Positions 50,502 through 62,029 of a DNA stretch of 64,000 nt are shown here, one piece after another. Position numbers and translations under genes: made by a program. How positions within the stretch are numbered: the first letter of the stretch is position 1; the number at the start of each line of letters is the position of its first letter. The notes beneath the pieces were generated by a model. The model did not search any database. It was not told the DNA's origin and saw nothing but the letters and a program-made list of their open reading frames with translations. Location: NCBI RefSeq assembly GCF_024347575.1, contig NZ_AP025503.1, forward strand, positions 1,116,001 through 1,180,000, given 5' to 3'. This stretch comes from Vibrio pelagius. Its GTDB lineage: Bacteria > Pseudomonadota > Gammaproteobacteria > Enterobacterales > Vibrionaceae.

Positions 50502-53500
50502 TTGAAAGAGGTAAGTATCAATCGCTGACCATGGTTAACTGGAACGGCTTCTTCGCACGTACTTTTGACATCGATGGTTTGGTGACAACCCTTTCTGGCG
50601 GTAACGGTGCGGGTAAATCGACTACGATGGCCGCGTTTATTACGGCATTGATCCCTGACCAAACGCTTCTTCATTTCCGAAACACAACGGAAGCGGGTAG
50701 CTCACAGTCATCTCGTGATAAAGGCTTATACGGTAAGCTACAACCGGGTGCGTGTTATGCCGCTCTTGATGTGGTGAACTCGCGAAATCAGCGCCTATTG
50801 TTTGCGGTTAAGCTTCAACAAGTAGCGGGTCGTGACAAAAAAGTAGACATCAAGCCATTCCTAATTCAAGGTCTTCCAAGCCATGTGAAGCCAACGGATG
50901 TACTGATTGAAAACGTATCGGACAGCCATGCGCGCGTATGTCAGCTCAATGATGTAAAAGCCGCGGTTGCTCAGTACGAAGGTGCTCACTTTAAAGCGTT
51001 CTCTTCTATCGTTGATTACCACGCTCAAATGTTCGAGTTTGGTGTTGTACCTAAGAAATTGCGTAACAGTGGCGACCGTTCTAAGTTCTACCGTCTGATT
51101 GAAGCATCTCTGTACGGTGGTATCTCAAGTGCAATTACGCGTTCATTACGTGATTACCTATTGCCACAAAACGGTGGCGTAAAGAAAGCCTTCCAAGACA
51201 TGGAATCGGCGCTACGCGAAAACCGAATGACACTAGAAGCGATCAAGACAACGCAGTCTGATCGTGATTTGTTCAAACACTTGATCACAGAGTCAACTAA
51301 TTACGTGGCAGCAGACTACATGCGCCATGCGAATGATCGTCGCAATAAGCTTGATCAGACGATGAAGCTACGTGGTGAGCTGTTCGGCTCTCGTGAAACC
51401 TTGCTTGAACAGAACAACTTACTTAATCGAGTGCAAGAAGAGCTTGAGCTGCTAGTTGAACAAGAGTCTTCGCTTGAACAAGATTACCAAGCGGCTTCAG
51501 ACCACCTACAACTTGTACAAACAGCGCTGCGCCAACAAGAGAAGATTGAGCGTTACAGCGAAGATCTTGAAGAGCTTAGCGAGCGTCTAGAAGAGCAGAT
51601 GATGGTCGTTGAAGAGGCGCAAGAGCGTGTTCTTCTTGCTGAAGAGCAGGCGACTATTACTGAAGAAGAAGTGGACAGCCTGAAAACACAGCTTGCGGAT
51701 TACCAACAAGCCCTAGACGTTCAGCAGACTCGTGCCTTGCAGTACCAACAAGCGGTACAAGCGTTGGAGAAAACCAAACAGTTATTGGACGATGAGTCCA
51801 TTACTGCAGAAGGCGCATTGACGCTGGTTTCTGACCTTAAGACGCAAGAAGAACAGAGCACGCAACACCTTCTAGCAACGAAGCACAAACTGGATATGTC
51901 GTCAGCGGCGTCTGCTCAGTTTGAAAAAGCACTGTCTCTCGTAAAAAGCATTGTAGGTACGGTAGAGCGTAGTGAAGCATCACAAGCGGCTAAACAAGCG
52001 CTTGATAAAGGTCGCAACGCAAAACATATTGTTGAAAACGAACAGCAATGGCGAGCTCAGCATCGCGATATGGCTCGTGATGTTGCACAGCAGCGTCAAG
52101 CAAAAGAGCTGGCTGAAGCGTACCAGAAGCAACACAACACTCAGCTGAATGATGAAGCGGTCTTTGAAGAAGAGCGCGAGCGTCATGCGATGCAGATCGA
52201 AACGCTTGAGTATGCTCAAGAAGAGTTGCGTGAAGCGAAGAGTGAAAAGCGTCGTGTACAGCATAATTATGATCAAGAGATTCAAAAACTTGAAGCAATT
52301 GCTCCTGCGTGGATTACAGCAAACGACGCCTTAGACAACCTGCGTGAGCAAACGGGGGCTGAGCTAGAAGACAGCCAAGCGGTGATGACTCAAATGCAGC
52401 AAGTGCTTGAAGATGAAAAAGCACAGTCTGTCGCGAAAGATCAATTGGCGAAACGTCGCAGTGAACTCGAACTTGAGATTGAGCGTTTGGCTTCACCTGG
52501 TGGTTCAAACGATCCTCGTTTGAAAGGCCTGGCTGATACTCTAGGTGGCGTGCTTCTGTCAGAGATCTACGACGACATTACCATCGACGATGCACCGTAC
52601 TTCAGTGCAATGTATGGTCCTGCTCGTCACGCGATCGTGGTATCGGATCTTGACGGTATTAAAGAGAAGCTGGTGGATCTTGAAGACTGTCCAGAAGATC
52701 TGTACATCCTTGAGGGTGACGTTGACGCATTCGACGACAGTTCATTCAATGCCGATGAACTGGAAGGCGCAGTGTGCGTTCAGTTAAATGATCGCCAAAT
52801 GCGTTACTCACGCTTCCCAGACATCCCGTTGTTTGGTCGTGCGGCTCGTGAACAGCGTCTAGAGAAACTGCGTGAAGAGCGTGATGTCGTCGTTGAAAAT
52901 CATGCGAAAGCTGCGTTTGACTCTCAGAAGCTAAACCGTCTGTACCAAGCGTTCAATACGTTTGTTGCGAAACACCTGCATGTCGCGTTCAATGCGGATC
53001 CTGAGCAGGCGTTGGCATCGGTACGAGATAAGCGTAACCAAGTGGTTCGTGCCCTAGCTGAGTTGGATGCGAAAGAGCAGCAGCAACGTAGTCAGCTTGC
53101 ACAGAGCAAACAAGCATTAGCCGCTTTAGATAAGCTAGCCCCTATGGTTCGTATTTTAGAAGACGAAACCTTAGCAGAGCGTTTGGCTGAGCTAGAAGCG
53201 CAACTGGAGCGTCTAGGTGAAGCGAAATCTTACCTGAGCAATCACGGTAAAGCGTTGCAAAGCCTAGAGCAAATCGTGACTGCTCTAGATGCAGACCCAG
53301 AGCAGTTTGATGCACTGGAAACGGAATACAAGCAAGCAGACCAAGCACTGCAAACCTTAAAGGCGAAGGTGTTTGCACTGTCTGATCTGATTGAACGTCG
53401 TCACTATTTTGCTTACTCAGATTCAGTAGACCTACTCAACAAGAGCAGCGAGCTGAGCGAGCAACTAAAAGCGAAACTGGTTCAAGCTGAACAAGCACGT

Positions 53501-54952
53501 GCTAAAGGTCGTGATGGCTTGAAGCAAGCTCGTGAGCAAATGAACCAATACAACCAAGTATTGGCGGCTCTGAAGAGCTCACACCAAGCGAAACTAGAAA
53601 CGGTTCAAGAGTTCAAACAAGAACTTCAAGAATACGGTGTGAATGCCGACGAAGGTGCTCAAGAGCGTGCTGTTCGTCGTCGTGATGAGCTGCAAGAGCG
53701 TTTGCATACGTCACGTAGCCGTAAGAGCGAATACGAGCGCACTATCACTTCAACTGAGCTTGAGATGAAATCTCTGGCTAAGCGTCTGAAGAAGGTACAG
53801 AAAGAGTACGTTGAGCTGCGCACTTTTGTGGTTGCAGCAAAAGCGGGTTGGTGTTCAGTGCTTCGTTTGGCTCGTGAAAACGATGTTGAGCGTCGCCTAC
53901 ACAAGCGTGAGCTAGCTTACCTGTCGGCTGGTGAACTGCGTTCTATGTCGGATAAATCTTTGGGTGCACTGCGTTTGGCTGTTGCCGACAATGATGATTT
54001 GCGTGATGCACTGCGTCTGTCGGAAGACAATGCACACCCAGAGCGTAAGGTTCTATTCTACATCGCTGTGTACCAACACCTACGTGAGCGTATCCGTCAA
54101 GACATTATCCATACGGATGATCCTGTAGAAGCGATCGAAGAGATGGAAGTGGAGCTTGCTCGATTAACGGAGGAGCTAACACAACGTGAAAACCGTCTAG
54201 CGATCAGTTCTGAGTCGGTAGCAAGCATTATCAAGAAGACAATTCAGCGTGAGCAAAACCGTATTCGTATGCTCAACCAAGGCCTATCGAATATCTACTT
54301 CGGCCAAGTTAAGGGCGTGCGCTTGCATGTGAAGATCCGTGAAAGCCACGAGATCTTGCTGACGGGTCTAGCTTCTCAACAAGAGCAGCACAAAGATCTG
54401 TTTGAAAGTTCTCGCTTCACCTTCTCTGAAGCAATGGCGAAGCTGTTCCAGCGTGTGAATCCACATATTGATATGGGCCAACGCTCGCCACAAGTACTCG
54501 GTGAAGAGCTGCTTGATTACCGTAACTACCTAGAGCTAAGCGTGGAAGTAAATCGTGGTTCTGACGGTTGGCTACAAGCTGAGTCAGGCGCGTTATCAAC
54601 AGGTGAGGCGATCGGTACTGGTCAATCTATCCTATTGATGGTTGTTCAAAGCTGGGAAGAAGAGTCACGTCGCCTTCGCAGCAAAGACATTGTTCCATGT
54701 CGCCTGCTGTTCTTGGATGAGGCAGCGCGTCTGGATGCGAAGTCCATCTCTACTCTGTTTGAGCTGTGTGATCGTCTAGGCATGCAACTTCTGATTGCAG
54801 CACCGGAGAACATTAGCCCTGAGAAAGGGACAACCTACAAACTGGTTCGTAAGGTCTTTAAAGATCATGAACACGTACACGTTGTCGGATTGCGCGGCTT
54901 TGCTCAAAACCGAACAGAGTCACCCATTCAAGAATTGATTGAAGAAGCGTAA
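50498..54952 (+). CDS. mukB: Chromosome partition protein MukB (SMC-like ATPase)
   Basis: 1484 residues. Walker [10 protein letters not shown] at 34-42; long coiled coils at about 290-630 and 800-1130 flank a hinge near 640-790; the C-terminal head has the signature [15 protein letters not shown] and the Walker B/D region [15 protein letters not shown]. It loads onto DNA with MukEF and compacts the chromosome. The coiled-coil parts have a different codon pattern from the heads (many GAA/CAA), expected from their composition. Confidence 0.98.
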   Translation: MIERGKYQSLTMVNWNGFFARTFDIDGLVTTLSGGNGAGKSTTMAAFITALIPDQTLLHFRNTTEAGSSQSSRDKGLYGKLQPGACYAALDVVNSRNQRLLFAVKLQQVAGRDKKVDIKPFLIQGLPSHVKPTDVLIENVSDSHARVCQLNDVKAAVAQYEGAHFKAFSSIVDYHAQMFEFGVVPKKLRNSGDRSKFYRLIEASLYGGISSAITRSLRDYLLPQNGGVKKAFQDMESALRENRMTLEAIKTTQSDRDLFKHLITESTNYVAADYMRHANDRRNKLDQTMKLRGELFGSRETLLEQNNLLNRVQEELELLVEQESSLEQDYQAASDHLQLVQTALRQQEKIERYSEDLEELSERLEEQMMVVEEAQERVLLAEEQATITEEEVDSLKTQLADYQQALDVQQTRALQYQQAVQALEKTKQLLDDESITAEGALTLVSDLKTQEEQSTQHLLATKHKLDMSSAASAQFEKALSLVKSIVGTVERSEASQAAKQALDKGRNAKHIVENEQQWRAQHRDMARDVAQQRQAKELAEAYQKQHNTQLNDEAVFEEERERHAMQIETLEYAQEELREAKSEKRRVQHNYDQEIQKLEAIAPAWITANDALDNLREQTGAELEDSQAVMTQMQQVLEDEKAQSVAKDQLAKRRSELELEIERLASPGGSNDPRLKGLADTLGGVLLSEIYDDITIDDAPYFSAMYGPARHAIVVSDLDGIKEKLVDLEDCPEDLYILEGDVDAFDDSSFNADELEGAVCVQLNDRQMRYSRFPDIPLFGRAAREQRLEKLREERDVVVENHAKAAFDSQKLNRLYQAFNTFVAKHLHVAFNADPEQALASVRDKRNQVVRALAELDAKEQQQRSQLAQSKQALAALDKLAPMVRILEDETLAERLAELEAQLERLGEAKSYLSNHGKALQSLEQIVTALDADPEQFDALETEYKQADQALQTLKAKVFALSDLIERRHYFAYSDSVDLLNKSSELSEQLKAKLVQAEQARAKGRDGLKQAREQMNQYNQVLAALKSSHQAKLETVQEFKQELQEYGVNADEGAQERAVRRRDELQERLHTSRSRKSEYERTITSTELEMKSLAKRLKKVQKEYVELRTFVVAAKAGWCSVLRLARENDVERRLHKRELAYLSAGELRSMSDKSLGALRLAVADNDDLRDALRLSEDNAHPERKVLFYIAVYQHLRERIRQDIIHTDDPVEAIEEMEVELARLTEELTQRENRLAISSESVASIIKKTIQREQNRIRMLNQGLSNIYFGQVKGVRLHVKIRESHEILLTGLASQQEQHKDLFESSRFTFSEAMAKLFQRVNPHIDMGQRSPQVLGEELLDYRNYLELSVEVNRGSDGWLQAESGALSTGEAIGTGQSILLMVVQSWEEESRRLRSKDIVPCRLLFLDEAARLDAKSISTLFELCDRLGMQLLIAAPENISPEKGTTYKLVRKVFKDHEHVHVVGLRGFAQNRTESPIQELIEEA

Positions 54953-54986
54953 CAAGCGCGAGTGAATAGCAAACAATAGATAACTA

Positions 54987-55012
54987 AGCCCCTTTTCGAA
55001 GGGGTTTTTTTT
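54987..55012 (+). terminator. mukFEB terminator
   Basis: Six-bp stem CCCCTT / AAGGGG capped by a TTCG tetraloop and followed by eight T. Confidence 0.93.
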
Positions 55013-55191
55013 GTGTCCGAAACAGCCCTCACTAAATCCCTTCATACTTTATGGTTAATATCAATGGAACGAGTTTGCGGTCACACGCACAAAACCACAA
55101 TTAATGTATGGTAATAGTAACCATGATGAAATATTAATAATATTGTATTACTTAATTGTTCATTTTAGATGCTGTGTAAGGAAGGTTCACT

Positions 55192-58100
55192 ATGATTCAG
55201 ATTGTGATTGATGGGAAATACCGCATTGTCGAGCAGGGGCAAACAGTGCTCGAAGCTGCGAATACATGTGGTGTAGATATTCCATCGTTATGTGGGTTGA
55301 ACCGCTCTGGTGAAAAGATCCCTTGTGACCTTTGCGTTGTTGAGGTTGAAAGTGGGGGTATGCAACGAGCTTGTGAACTGGAAGTCTACCAAGGTTTAAC
55401 CGTTAACACGCAATCTGAGCAAATCAGTCAACATCGCCATCGCGCGTTAAATCGAATCATGTCTGATCACTACGCCGATTGTGAAGCGCCGTGCCAGACG
55501 GCTTGTCCTGCTGGCGTAGATATCCAATCTTACCTGCATCACATCGCGCAAAACGATTCGTTGAAAGCGATAGAGGTCATCAAACAAACCTTACCTATGC
55601 CATTGTCGATTGGCCGCGTATGCCCAGCTTTTTGTGAAACTGAATGTCGCCGCAACTTAGTGGACGATTCAATCGCGATACGTCAGCTAAAACGTCACGC
55701 TGCAGATATCGACTTAGAAGCGCAACAAAGCTACACGCCCCCGAAGAAACCGGACAATGGAAAGCGAGTCGCGATTGTGGGAGGTGGGCCTGGTGGGTTG
55801 ACGGCAGGCTACTATTTGGCGAATGAAGGCTATCAAGTTGTTGTCTATGAATCGATGCCTAAAGCGGGTGGTTGGCTGCGTTATGGTATTCCTGAGTACC
55901 GTCTACCAAAATCGATTCTAGACAAAGAAATTGAGTTGATGTGCCGCAATGGAATGGTGATTGAATGCGATAAGAAGTTGGGTGAAGACTTTTCGCTGTC
56001 GAGTTTATCGCAAGATTTTGATGCCGTTTGTTTAGCGGTTGGCGCTTCCAGTGCAGTAGAGATGAATTATACGGGTAGCGATTTAGAGGGTTGTTACCTC
56101 GGTGTCGACTATCTAAAGGATTACGTTACTGACAAGCAATATACAACTGGCAAAAAAGTGGCGGTTATCGGTGGTGGTAACACCGCGATTGATTGCGCTA
56201 GAACCGCCGTCAGAGCAGGTGCTGAGACAACACTTATATATCGTCGTACTCGAGACGAGATGCCAGCAGAAGATTATGAAATCGAAGAAGCTGAACACGA
56301 GGGTGTTAAATTTCACTTTTTGACTAATCCTGCAGAAAATCTCGCAGATGAAGATGGCCGTGTCAAAGCGATTCGTCTAGAGCGAATGGATCTCGGGGCA
56401 CCAGATGCTTCAGGGCGACGTAGCCCGAAAGCAACTGGAGAGTTTTTCACAGAAGCATTCGACACTGTGATTGCAGCCGTATCCCAAAAGCCAGACTTGA
56501 GCTTCATGACCGATGAGCTTTTAGAAATTCCACTTACTCGTTGGAATACAGCGGATGCCGACCCCGATACCATGCACACAGGTGTGGGCAATATCTTCAG
56601 TATTGGAGATTTCAGACGCGGCCCTGCAACAGCGGTTGAGGCGGTGGGAGATGGTCGTATTGTTGCACAGGCGATTGACCGTTTCTTTAGCGGCACTATG
56701 ACACAGTTACCAGTGAAGCCTTTCAATTCACGCAAAGAGAAGCAATTAAAAGCAGTTGAACGGCAACAATATCAAGCGATTCAAAGTGTCGCCCGAAAGA
56801 TTATGCCTGAGCTAAGCGCAGAGCAGCGTGAACAAAGCTTCGATGAAGTTGAACTCGGTTTCACCAACGCTGATGCGATTGAAGAAGCGCAGCGTTGTCT
56901 AGAGTGTGGGTGCCAAGCGAATACGCAGTGTGACTTGCGTGACTACGCGACAGAATATCAAGCCGTGCAAACATTCAATGATTATAAGGTCGATGTTACG
57001 GATGATGCGGTCTGGCAAGCAGTAAAAGCTAAGCAAGGGAATAGTAGCCAGCAACCAAGACATAAGTTTGAAGTGGATGCGAGTTCAGAGTTCATCGTCT
57101 TTGATGCCAATCGATGTATCAGCTGTGGTCAGTGCATTCAAGCTTGTCGAGAGCAAAATGTTCATGGTGTTTTAAGCTTCATGTGTGCACAAAATGGCAA
57201 GCCAAGCTCTAGACCGGAGCTTAGACCGAATTTTGGTCCGAATCAGACGCGAATGGGCGACTCTAACTGCGTTCAGTGTGGCGCTTGTGTTCAAGCGTGC
57301 CCTACGGGTGCAATGGTAGATGCCAGATACAAACAGCAAGGCTCTGTAGAACAACTAAAAAAAGTCGATACCATCTGCACCTATTGCGGTGTGGGTTGCA
57401 AGCTCACTATGCATGTTGACGAGTCGGCGAATAAGATTCGTTACGTAGAAGGGGCTAACTCGCCAGTCAATGAAGGCATGTTGTGTGTCAAAGGTCGTTT
57501 CGGGTTTGATTTCGTTGCTAGTGACGAGCGACTGACAACACCCTTGATACGTAAAGATGGTTGGTTACAGCCTGCTGGCTGGGATGAAGCCATTCGTTTG
57601 GTTGCCGACAAGTTTTCCGCAATTAAGAAAGGTGTTGGCAGTCAGGCGCTAGCGGGCTTCTCTTCAGCAAAAACCACCAATGAGGACAACTACGTCTTTC
57701 AAAAATTTATACGTCGAGAGCTAGGCACAAATAATGTCGATCACTGTGCACGCCTTTGTCACGCTTCGACCGTCACTGGGCTTGAAGCGTCACTGGGCAG
57801 TGGTGCAATGACTAATGATATTCCGAGTATCAAACACTCCGATGTTATCTTTATTATCGGCTCGGATACTACATCGGCACACCCTATCATTGGCTCTCAC
57901 ATTAAGCAGGCTGTGCGACATGGCGGCGCACGGCTGATTGTGGCTGATCCTAAGCGCATTGATATTGCCGATCACGCCGAGCTTTATCTAGCGCATAGGC
58001 CGGGCACTGACGTTATGCTGCTTAATGGCGTAATGCAGCAGATCATCAAACATGGCTGGTACGATCAAGAGTATATCGAAGAGCGGGTCGATGGCTTTGA

Positions 58101-59418
58101 CACCCTATTGCAAGAGGTGATGTCGCCAAGCTATTCGCTGGAAAAGGTAGAGCTCGTAACTGGCGTTAAAGCAGAAGATATTTTTGCGATGGCGCGATTG
58201 ATAGGCACAGCTGAACGTACAGCTGTCTATTACTCCATGGGCATTACCCAGCACACGACAGGGCACGATAACGTTCGCTCGATTGCCAATTTGCAGTTGC
58301 TGTGTGGCAACATTGGGATTGAGGGAGGCGGCATTAATCCACTGCGAGGACAGTCAAATGTGCAGGGTGCTTGTGACATGGGGGCGTTGCCAAACAATCT
58401 GCCGGGCTATCAGAAAGTCTATAATCCACTGGTTCGTAAGAAGTTTGAGATGGAATGGGATGTTGCTGAACTGCCTGCTGAGAGCGGTTTAACACTCACT
58501 GAAATCATTGATGGTGCGTGCAAGCGTGAAGTTCGTGGACTGTATGTGATGGGCGAAAACCCAGTACTGAGTGATCCAAACCAAGCCCATGTGATTGAAG
58601 GTCTTGAAGCACTCGATTTTCTGGTGGTACAAGATATCTTCTTGACCGAAACGGCTCAATACGCAGATGTTGTCTTGCCGTCATGCTCGTTCGCAGAGAA
58701 GTCTGGGCATTTCACTAATACGGAGCGTCGTGTGCAGCGTATCAACCCTGCGGTAAAACCGCCGGGTGAGGCGAAAGAGGATTGGGCAATCATTCAAATG
58801 CTGGCTAATGCCATGGGCAGCGATTGGAATTATCAGTCGGTAGCAGATATTACCAATGAGATCGCTCGTGTAACCCCACAATATGGTGGATTACGTTGGG
58901 AGAACATTACGATAAACGGCATTCAGTGGCCAAGTAACAAAAACAACCCTGATGGCACTCGTATTATGCACCAAACTCAGTTTACACGTGGGAGAGGGCA
59001 GATGGAGGCGATTCCATTTAGATACGCTGCAGAGCTGCCAGACGAAGAGTATCCTCTAGTACTGACCACAGGACGTATCCTTGAGCAATTCCATACTGGG
59101 ACCATGACTCGTAAAACCAAAGGGTTGGATAATTTGGCGGGGCCTAGAGCTATGATCAGTGTGTATGATGCTGAGGCGCTCAATATCAACAATGGTCAGA
59201 TGCTGAAAGTATCAACACGTCGTGGCGAAATTGAAATTGCTGCATTTGTAACCAAGCGTATGCAGAAGGGCGTGGTATTCATCCCGTTCCACTTTGTGGA
59301 GTCACCGGTGAATCGTCTAACGACAACAGCAACAGACCCACATGCGAAGATCCCTGAGTTTAAAGTCGCAGCGGTTAAGGTCGAGCCCGTATTCACTGAG
59401 CAGAGTGTTCACGTGTGA
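55192..59418 (+). CDS. Formate dehydrogenase alpha chain fused to ferredoxin and GltD-like flavoprotein modules
   Basis: 1408 residues, much longer than a normal FDH alpha (about 700-980). Domains in order: a 2Fe-2S ferredoxin with C34, C45, C48 and C61; a cysteine-rich 4Fe-4S helical domain (C97, C101, C105, C144, C148, C152); a GltD/AegA-like flavoprotein with GGGPGG at 197-202 and a second Rossmann motif IGGGNTA from 326; ferredoxin clusters starting at C642 and C693; then an FDH-H-like molybdopterin domain with a 4Fe-4S site (C729, C732, C736). The metal-ligand position is C856 in HCARLCHAS, where Escherichia coli FdhF has selenocysteine, so no Sec machinery is needed. It probably oxidises formate (or reduces CO2) with NAD(P). 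It is monocistronic with GGAAGG before the start. The exact electron partner is inference. Confidence 0.87.
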   Translation: MIQIVIDGKYRIVEQGQTVLEAANTCGVDIPSLCGLNRSGEKIPCDLCVVEVESGGMQRACELEVYQGLTVNTQSEQISQHRHRALNRIMSDHYADCEAPCQTACPAGVDIQSYLHHIAQNDSLKAIEVIKQTLPMPLSIGRVCPAFCETECRRNLVDDSIAIRQLKRHAADIDLEAQQSYTPPKKPDNGKRVAIVGGGPGGLTAGYYLANEGYQVVVYESMPKAGGWLRYGIPEYRLPKSILDKEIELMCRNGMVIECDKKLGEDFSLSSLSQDFDAVCLAVGASSAVEMNYTGSDLEGCYLGVDYLKDYVTDKQYTTGKKVAVIGGGNTAIDCARTAVRAGAETTLIYRRTRDEMPAEDYEIEEAEHEGVKFHFLTNPAENLADEDGRVKAIRLERMDLGAPDASGRRSPKATGEFFTEAFDTVIAAVSQKPDLSFMTDELLEIPLTRWNTADADPDTMHTGVGNIFSIGDFRRGPATAVEAVGDGRIVAQAIDRFFSGTMTQLPVKPFNSRKEKQLKAVERQQYQAIQSVARKIMPELSAEQREQSFDEVELGFTNADAIEEAQRCLECGCQANTQCDLRDYATEYQAVQTFNDYKVDVTDDAVWQAVKAKQGNSSQQPRHKFEVDASSEFIVFDANRCISCGQCIQACREQNVHGVLSFMCAQNGKPSSRPELRPNFGPNQTRMGDSNCVQCGACVQACPTGAMVDARYKQQGSVEQLKKVDTICTYCGVGCKLTMHVDESANKIRYVEGANSPVNEGMLCVKGRFGFDFVASDERLTTPLIRKDGWLQPAGWDEAIRLVADKFSAIKKGVGSQALAGFSSAKTTNEDNYVFQKFIRRELGTNNVDHCARLCHASTVTGLEASLGSGAMTNDIPSIKHSDVIFIIGSDTTSAHPIIGSHIKQAVRHGGARLIVADPKRIDIADHAELYLAHRPGTDVMLLNGVMQQIIKHGWYDQEYIEERVDGFDTLLQEVMSPSYSLEKVELVTGVKAEDIFAMARLIGTAERTAVYYSMGITQHTTGHDNVRSIANLQLLCGNIGIEGGGINPLRGQSNVQGACDMGALPNNLPGYQKVYNPLVRKKFEMEWDVAELPAESGLTLTEIIDGACKREVRGLYVMGENPVLSDPNQAHVIEGLEALDFLVVQDIFLTETAQYADVVLPSCSFAEKSGHFTNTERRVQRINPAVKPPGEAKEDWAIIQMLANAMGSDWNYQSVADITNEIARVTPQYGGLRWENITINGIQWPSNKNNPDGTRIMHQTQFTRGRGQMEAIPFRYAAELPDEEYPLVLTTGRILEQFHTGTMTRKTKGLDNLAGPRAMISVYDAEALNINNGQMLKVSTRRGEIEIAAFVTKRMQKGVVFIPFHFVESPVNRLTTTATDPHAKIPEFKVAAVKVEPVFTEQSVHV

Positions 59419-59452
59419 TGTTTGAAAGTACCTAAAAGTACAGAACACAAAA

Positions 59453-59481
59453 AAAGCCGCATAGTCTGACTGTGCGGCTTT
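59453..59481. terminator. Bidirectional terminator after the formate dehydrogenase gene
   Basis: Stem AAAGCCGCA / TGCGGCTTT, extended by inner pairs AGT / ACT. A-run on the left and T-rich tail on the right serve the two convergent operons. Confidence 0.88.
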
Positions 59482-59532
59482 CGTTTTTATTAATAGCGCC
59501 GATGTCGTTGTTATTTTTGGCTGCGGCTGCTC

Positions 59533-60498
59533 TTATTCTATGTGTACGCCAAACTGCTTTGCAGCGTATGCGACACGCTCAGCGGGTTTCGGATACTCAG
59601 CTGGTGTGCCCAAGTTTTCGATGTGATGAAGACGTGGCAATAACCCAGCCCCGTTAGCAATCTGAATCGCCAGTCCTGGACGAGCGTTCAATTCAAGCAC
59701 CATTGGGCCTTCCTCCTCATCAAGTACCATGTCAGTACCCATGTAACCAAGGCCTGTCATTTCCCAAGCACTCGATGCCAGAGTCAGCAACTTTTCCCAG
59801 TGAGGTACCTGCAGTAGGGCAAGCTCTTTACCTGTATCTGGGTGATGGGTGACGGGTTGGTCAAATTGCACCGCTCGTACAGCTTTACCAGTGGCAATAT
59901 CAATGCCCACGCCTACCGCACCTTGGTGAAGGTTAGCTTTACCATCGGAAGCCGATGTTGACAGGCGCATCATAGCCATCACAGGGTAGCCTTTGAATAC
60001 GATGATACGTACGTCAGGCACCCCTTCATAACTGAAGCCATCAAAGCAGCTGTCGAACTTAATTAAGTTCTCAACCACCGCCACATCGTTTTTACCACCT
60101 AACGAGAACAGACCCGCAAGTGCGTTACTGATGTGACGCTCAACGTCCTCTTTACCAATCGTCGAACCGGATGGTTTGGTATAAACGCCGTCTTTGTGAG
60201 AGGTGATAACCAAGATGCCTTTCCCACCACTGCCTTGTGCTGGTTTGATGACAAACCCAGGCCAGTCTTGGACCATCTTGTGGATAGTCTTCACTTCTGC
60301 TTGGTGACTAATGACACCAATCAGTTTAGGTACGGTAGCACCCGCTTGTTCAGCGATGATTTTGGTTTTTAGCTTGTCATCCACCAAAGGGTACTTGGAG
60401 CGATCATTATAGCGACCAATGTAGCTATGGTTACGCTTGTTCATCCCCATGATGCCTTTGTCTTTCAACTTAAACGGCGATGTAAACTGTTCAAACAT
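59533..60498 (-). CDS. ATP-grasp ligase, alpha-L-glutamate ligase-like (RimK type)
   Basis: 321 residues. ATP-grasp features: KPAQGSGGKGILVIT, a lysine-containing nucleotide loop, and the metal-binding MVLDEEEGPMVLELNARPGL. The family makes amide or peptide bonds to glutamate-like amino groups through acyl phosphates. Here it is the last gene of a three-gene unit; GGAGG lies at the end of the upstream gene and only three bases separate that gene's stop from this start, so translation is coupled. The substrate is unknown; it is not the ribosomal RimK itself. Confidence 0.87.
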   Translation of the reverse strand: MFEQFTSPFKLKDKGIMGMNKRNHSYIGRYNDRSKYPLVDDKLKTKIIAEQAGATVPKLIGVISHQAEVKTIHKMVQDWPGFVIKPAQGSGGKGILVITSHKDGVYTKPSGSTIGKEDVERHISNALAGLFSLGGKNDVAVVENLIKFDSCFDGFSYEGVPDVRIIVFKGYPVMAMMRLSTSASDGKANLHQGAVGVGIDIATGKAVRAVQFDQPVTHHPDTGKELALLQVPHWEKLLTLASSAWEMTGLGYMGTDMVLDEEEGPMVLELNARPGLAIQIANGAGLLPRLHHIENLGTPAEYPKPAERVAYAAKQFGVHIE

Positions 60499-60501
60499 AA
60501 C

Positions 60502-62007
60502 TTAATCCTCCGCTAGCGGTTTAAAGCGACGTAGCTCAGTTAAGCGGTAACCTGTGTAAGTACCTAGTAGTAAGATGCCGCCTAGGACAATAAGTTGTAG
60601 ACCAATAAAGTTAAACGTTAAGTGCTGAATGAACGGGTTGGTCATTGCCAAGTAAACAAGAACAGCAGTCAGTAGCGAGCCACCACCTTGTAGCACAACC
60701 TCTTTTGCACCTTCTTCTTCCCAAAGGATAGACATACGTTCGATAGTCCAAGATAGGATGATCATTGGGAAGAACGTAATCGATAGACCTTCAGTTAAAC
60801 CCACCTTGAACGCGACTACAGTAAAGATAGAAATGATCATGATTACCGTAATAATCACCGCGGATATCCGCGCCACCAGCAGAAGGTTAAGTTTGGATAG
60901 ATAGCTACGAATCACCAGACCCGTACCAACGATAAGTAGGAAACCGACAATACCGGTGACCAATTGCGTTTGTACGAACGCTACCGCGATCAGAACAGGC
61001 ATGAAGGTGCCTGATGTCTTCAAGCCGACGATAACACGCAGGAACACAACGATGAGCGCACCAATTGGAATCAGCATGATGGTCTTAAACATCGCCTGTT
61101 CTTCAAGTGGTAAACTGTGGATCGAAAGGTTCAGTAGTTGGTCTGCTGAAATCTTGCTGTTTGTCGCTTCAGTCGGTGTCACCTCTTGGGCAATCATAGA
61201 GAAGTGAACTTTACTGTTCTGACCGCCGACAACGTCTAGTAGTGAAACGTTCGATTCATCCCAGATCAGTAGGTTTGGCTGAACTTGTTTTTGACTAGAC
61301 TCTGTAGAGAAAAGTACCCATTGGTCTTTATCCCAAATCTGAATCATATGTTGGATAGATTGGCGACGACGGCCATCTTCTAACTCGATCACGCCAACAA
61401 CTTTACTGTGGATTCCGGCAAAGGAAAGTAACTTGTGTGCTGCTTCCACTTTGTCCATGTTGTTGAGGATAAGTGCCGAGTTTTGGCTGTCTGGATCATT
61501 GAGTGTTTTAACGAGCTCACGAGTGAAAGTGAGGTTGTCTGCAGAGCGCTGAGTTGCGCGGTCGATAAGAGCCTTTGCTGCCGCTTCTTCAGGGCCATCA
61601 AAGCTTGGCGTGGCGACTTCGCCTTCCGGTGGAATCGCGTTAACCTGTGCTTGAGGGTCAACTAAGAACTGGGTCTTGTAATAGATGGTTTGGGCGCCGC
61701 TAGCGTGACGGATAGACCACTCTGCACGTCGACCCGTGTCAGTATTTACGTAAGAGATACCGTAGCCTGGAGAAGACGCGGATTCGCCGATGAGTGTGTA
61801 ATTTGATTGTGTGTGAGGAGCGGCCAGAGAAACTTTCGCTTCTTGGTCCATTGCGTTGAACTCGATTCGAGCCTCAACGTCCCAAACTTGTCTGGTCTCC
61901 CCTGGCGTCCATGGCACACCGTAAGTCGTGTGTCTGAACACACTCAATGCAATGCCAGCTACGATGAGCAGCACGATCGAAACATAAAATGGGATTCTTG
62001 ACGTCAT
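60502..62007 (-). CDS. Inactive transglutaminase fused to C-terminal multi-helix membrane domain
   Basis: 501 residues. One N-terminal membrane anchor (about 5-25), an extracytoplasmic domain to about 300, then about six or seven hydrophobic helices from about 310. The extracytoplasmic part aligns with the transglutaminase fold: helix VEAAHKLLSFAGIHSKVVGV and the strand QHMIQIWDKDQWVLFS, where active enzymes have the Cys and the His-Trp parts. The catalytic cysteine is missing, so it should be a binding, not enzymatic, domain. It is the middle gene of the operon, 22 bp after the retropepsin-like gene. Function unknown. Confidence 0.85.
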   Translation of the reverse strand: MTSRIPFYVSIVLLIVAGIALSVFRHTTYGVPWTPGETRQVWDVEARIEFNAMDQEAKVSLAAPHTQSNYTLIGESASSPGYGISYVNTDTGRRAEWSIRHASGAQTIYYKTQFLVDPQAQVNAIPPEGEVATPSFDGPEEAAAKALIDRATQRSADNLTFTRELVKTLNDPDSQNSALILNNMDKVEAAHKLLSFAGIHSKVVGVIELEDGRRRQSIQHMIQIWDKDQWVLFSTESSQKQVQPNLLIWDESNVSLLDVVGGQNSKVHFSMIAQEVTPTEATNSKISADQLLNLSIHSLPLEEQAMFKTIMLIPIGALIVVFLRVIVGLKTSGTFMPVLIAVAFVQTQLVTGIVGFLLIVGTGLVIRSYLSKLNLLLVARISAVIITVIMIISIFTVVAFKVGLTEGLSITFFPMIILSWTIERMSILWEEEGAKEVVLQGGGSLLTAVLVYLAMTNPFIQHLTFNFIGLQLIVLGGILLLGTYTGYRLTELRRFKPLAED

Positions 62008-62029
62008 AGCTTACCCTACTATTTGTTAT

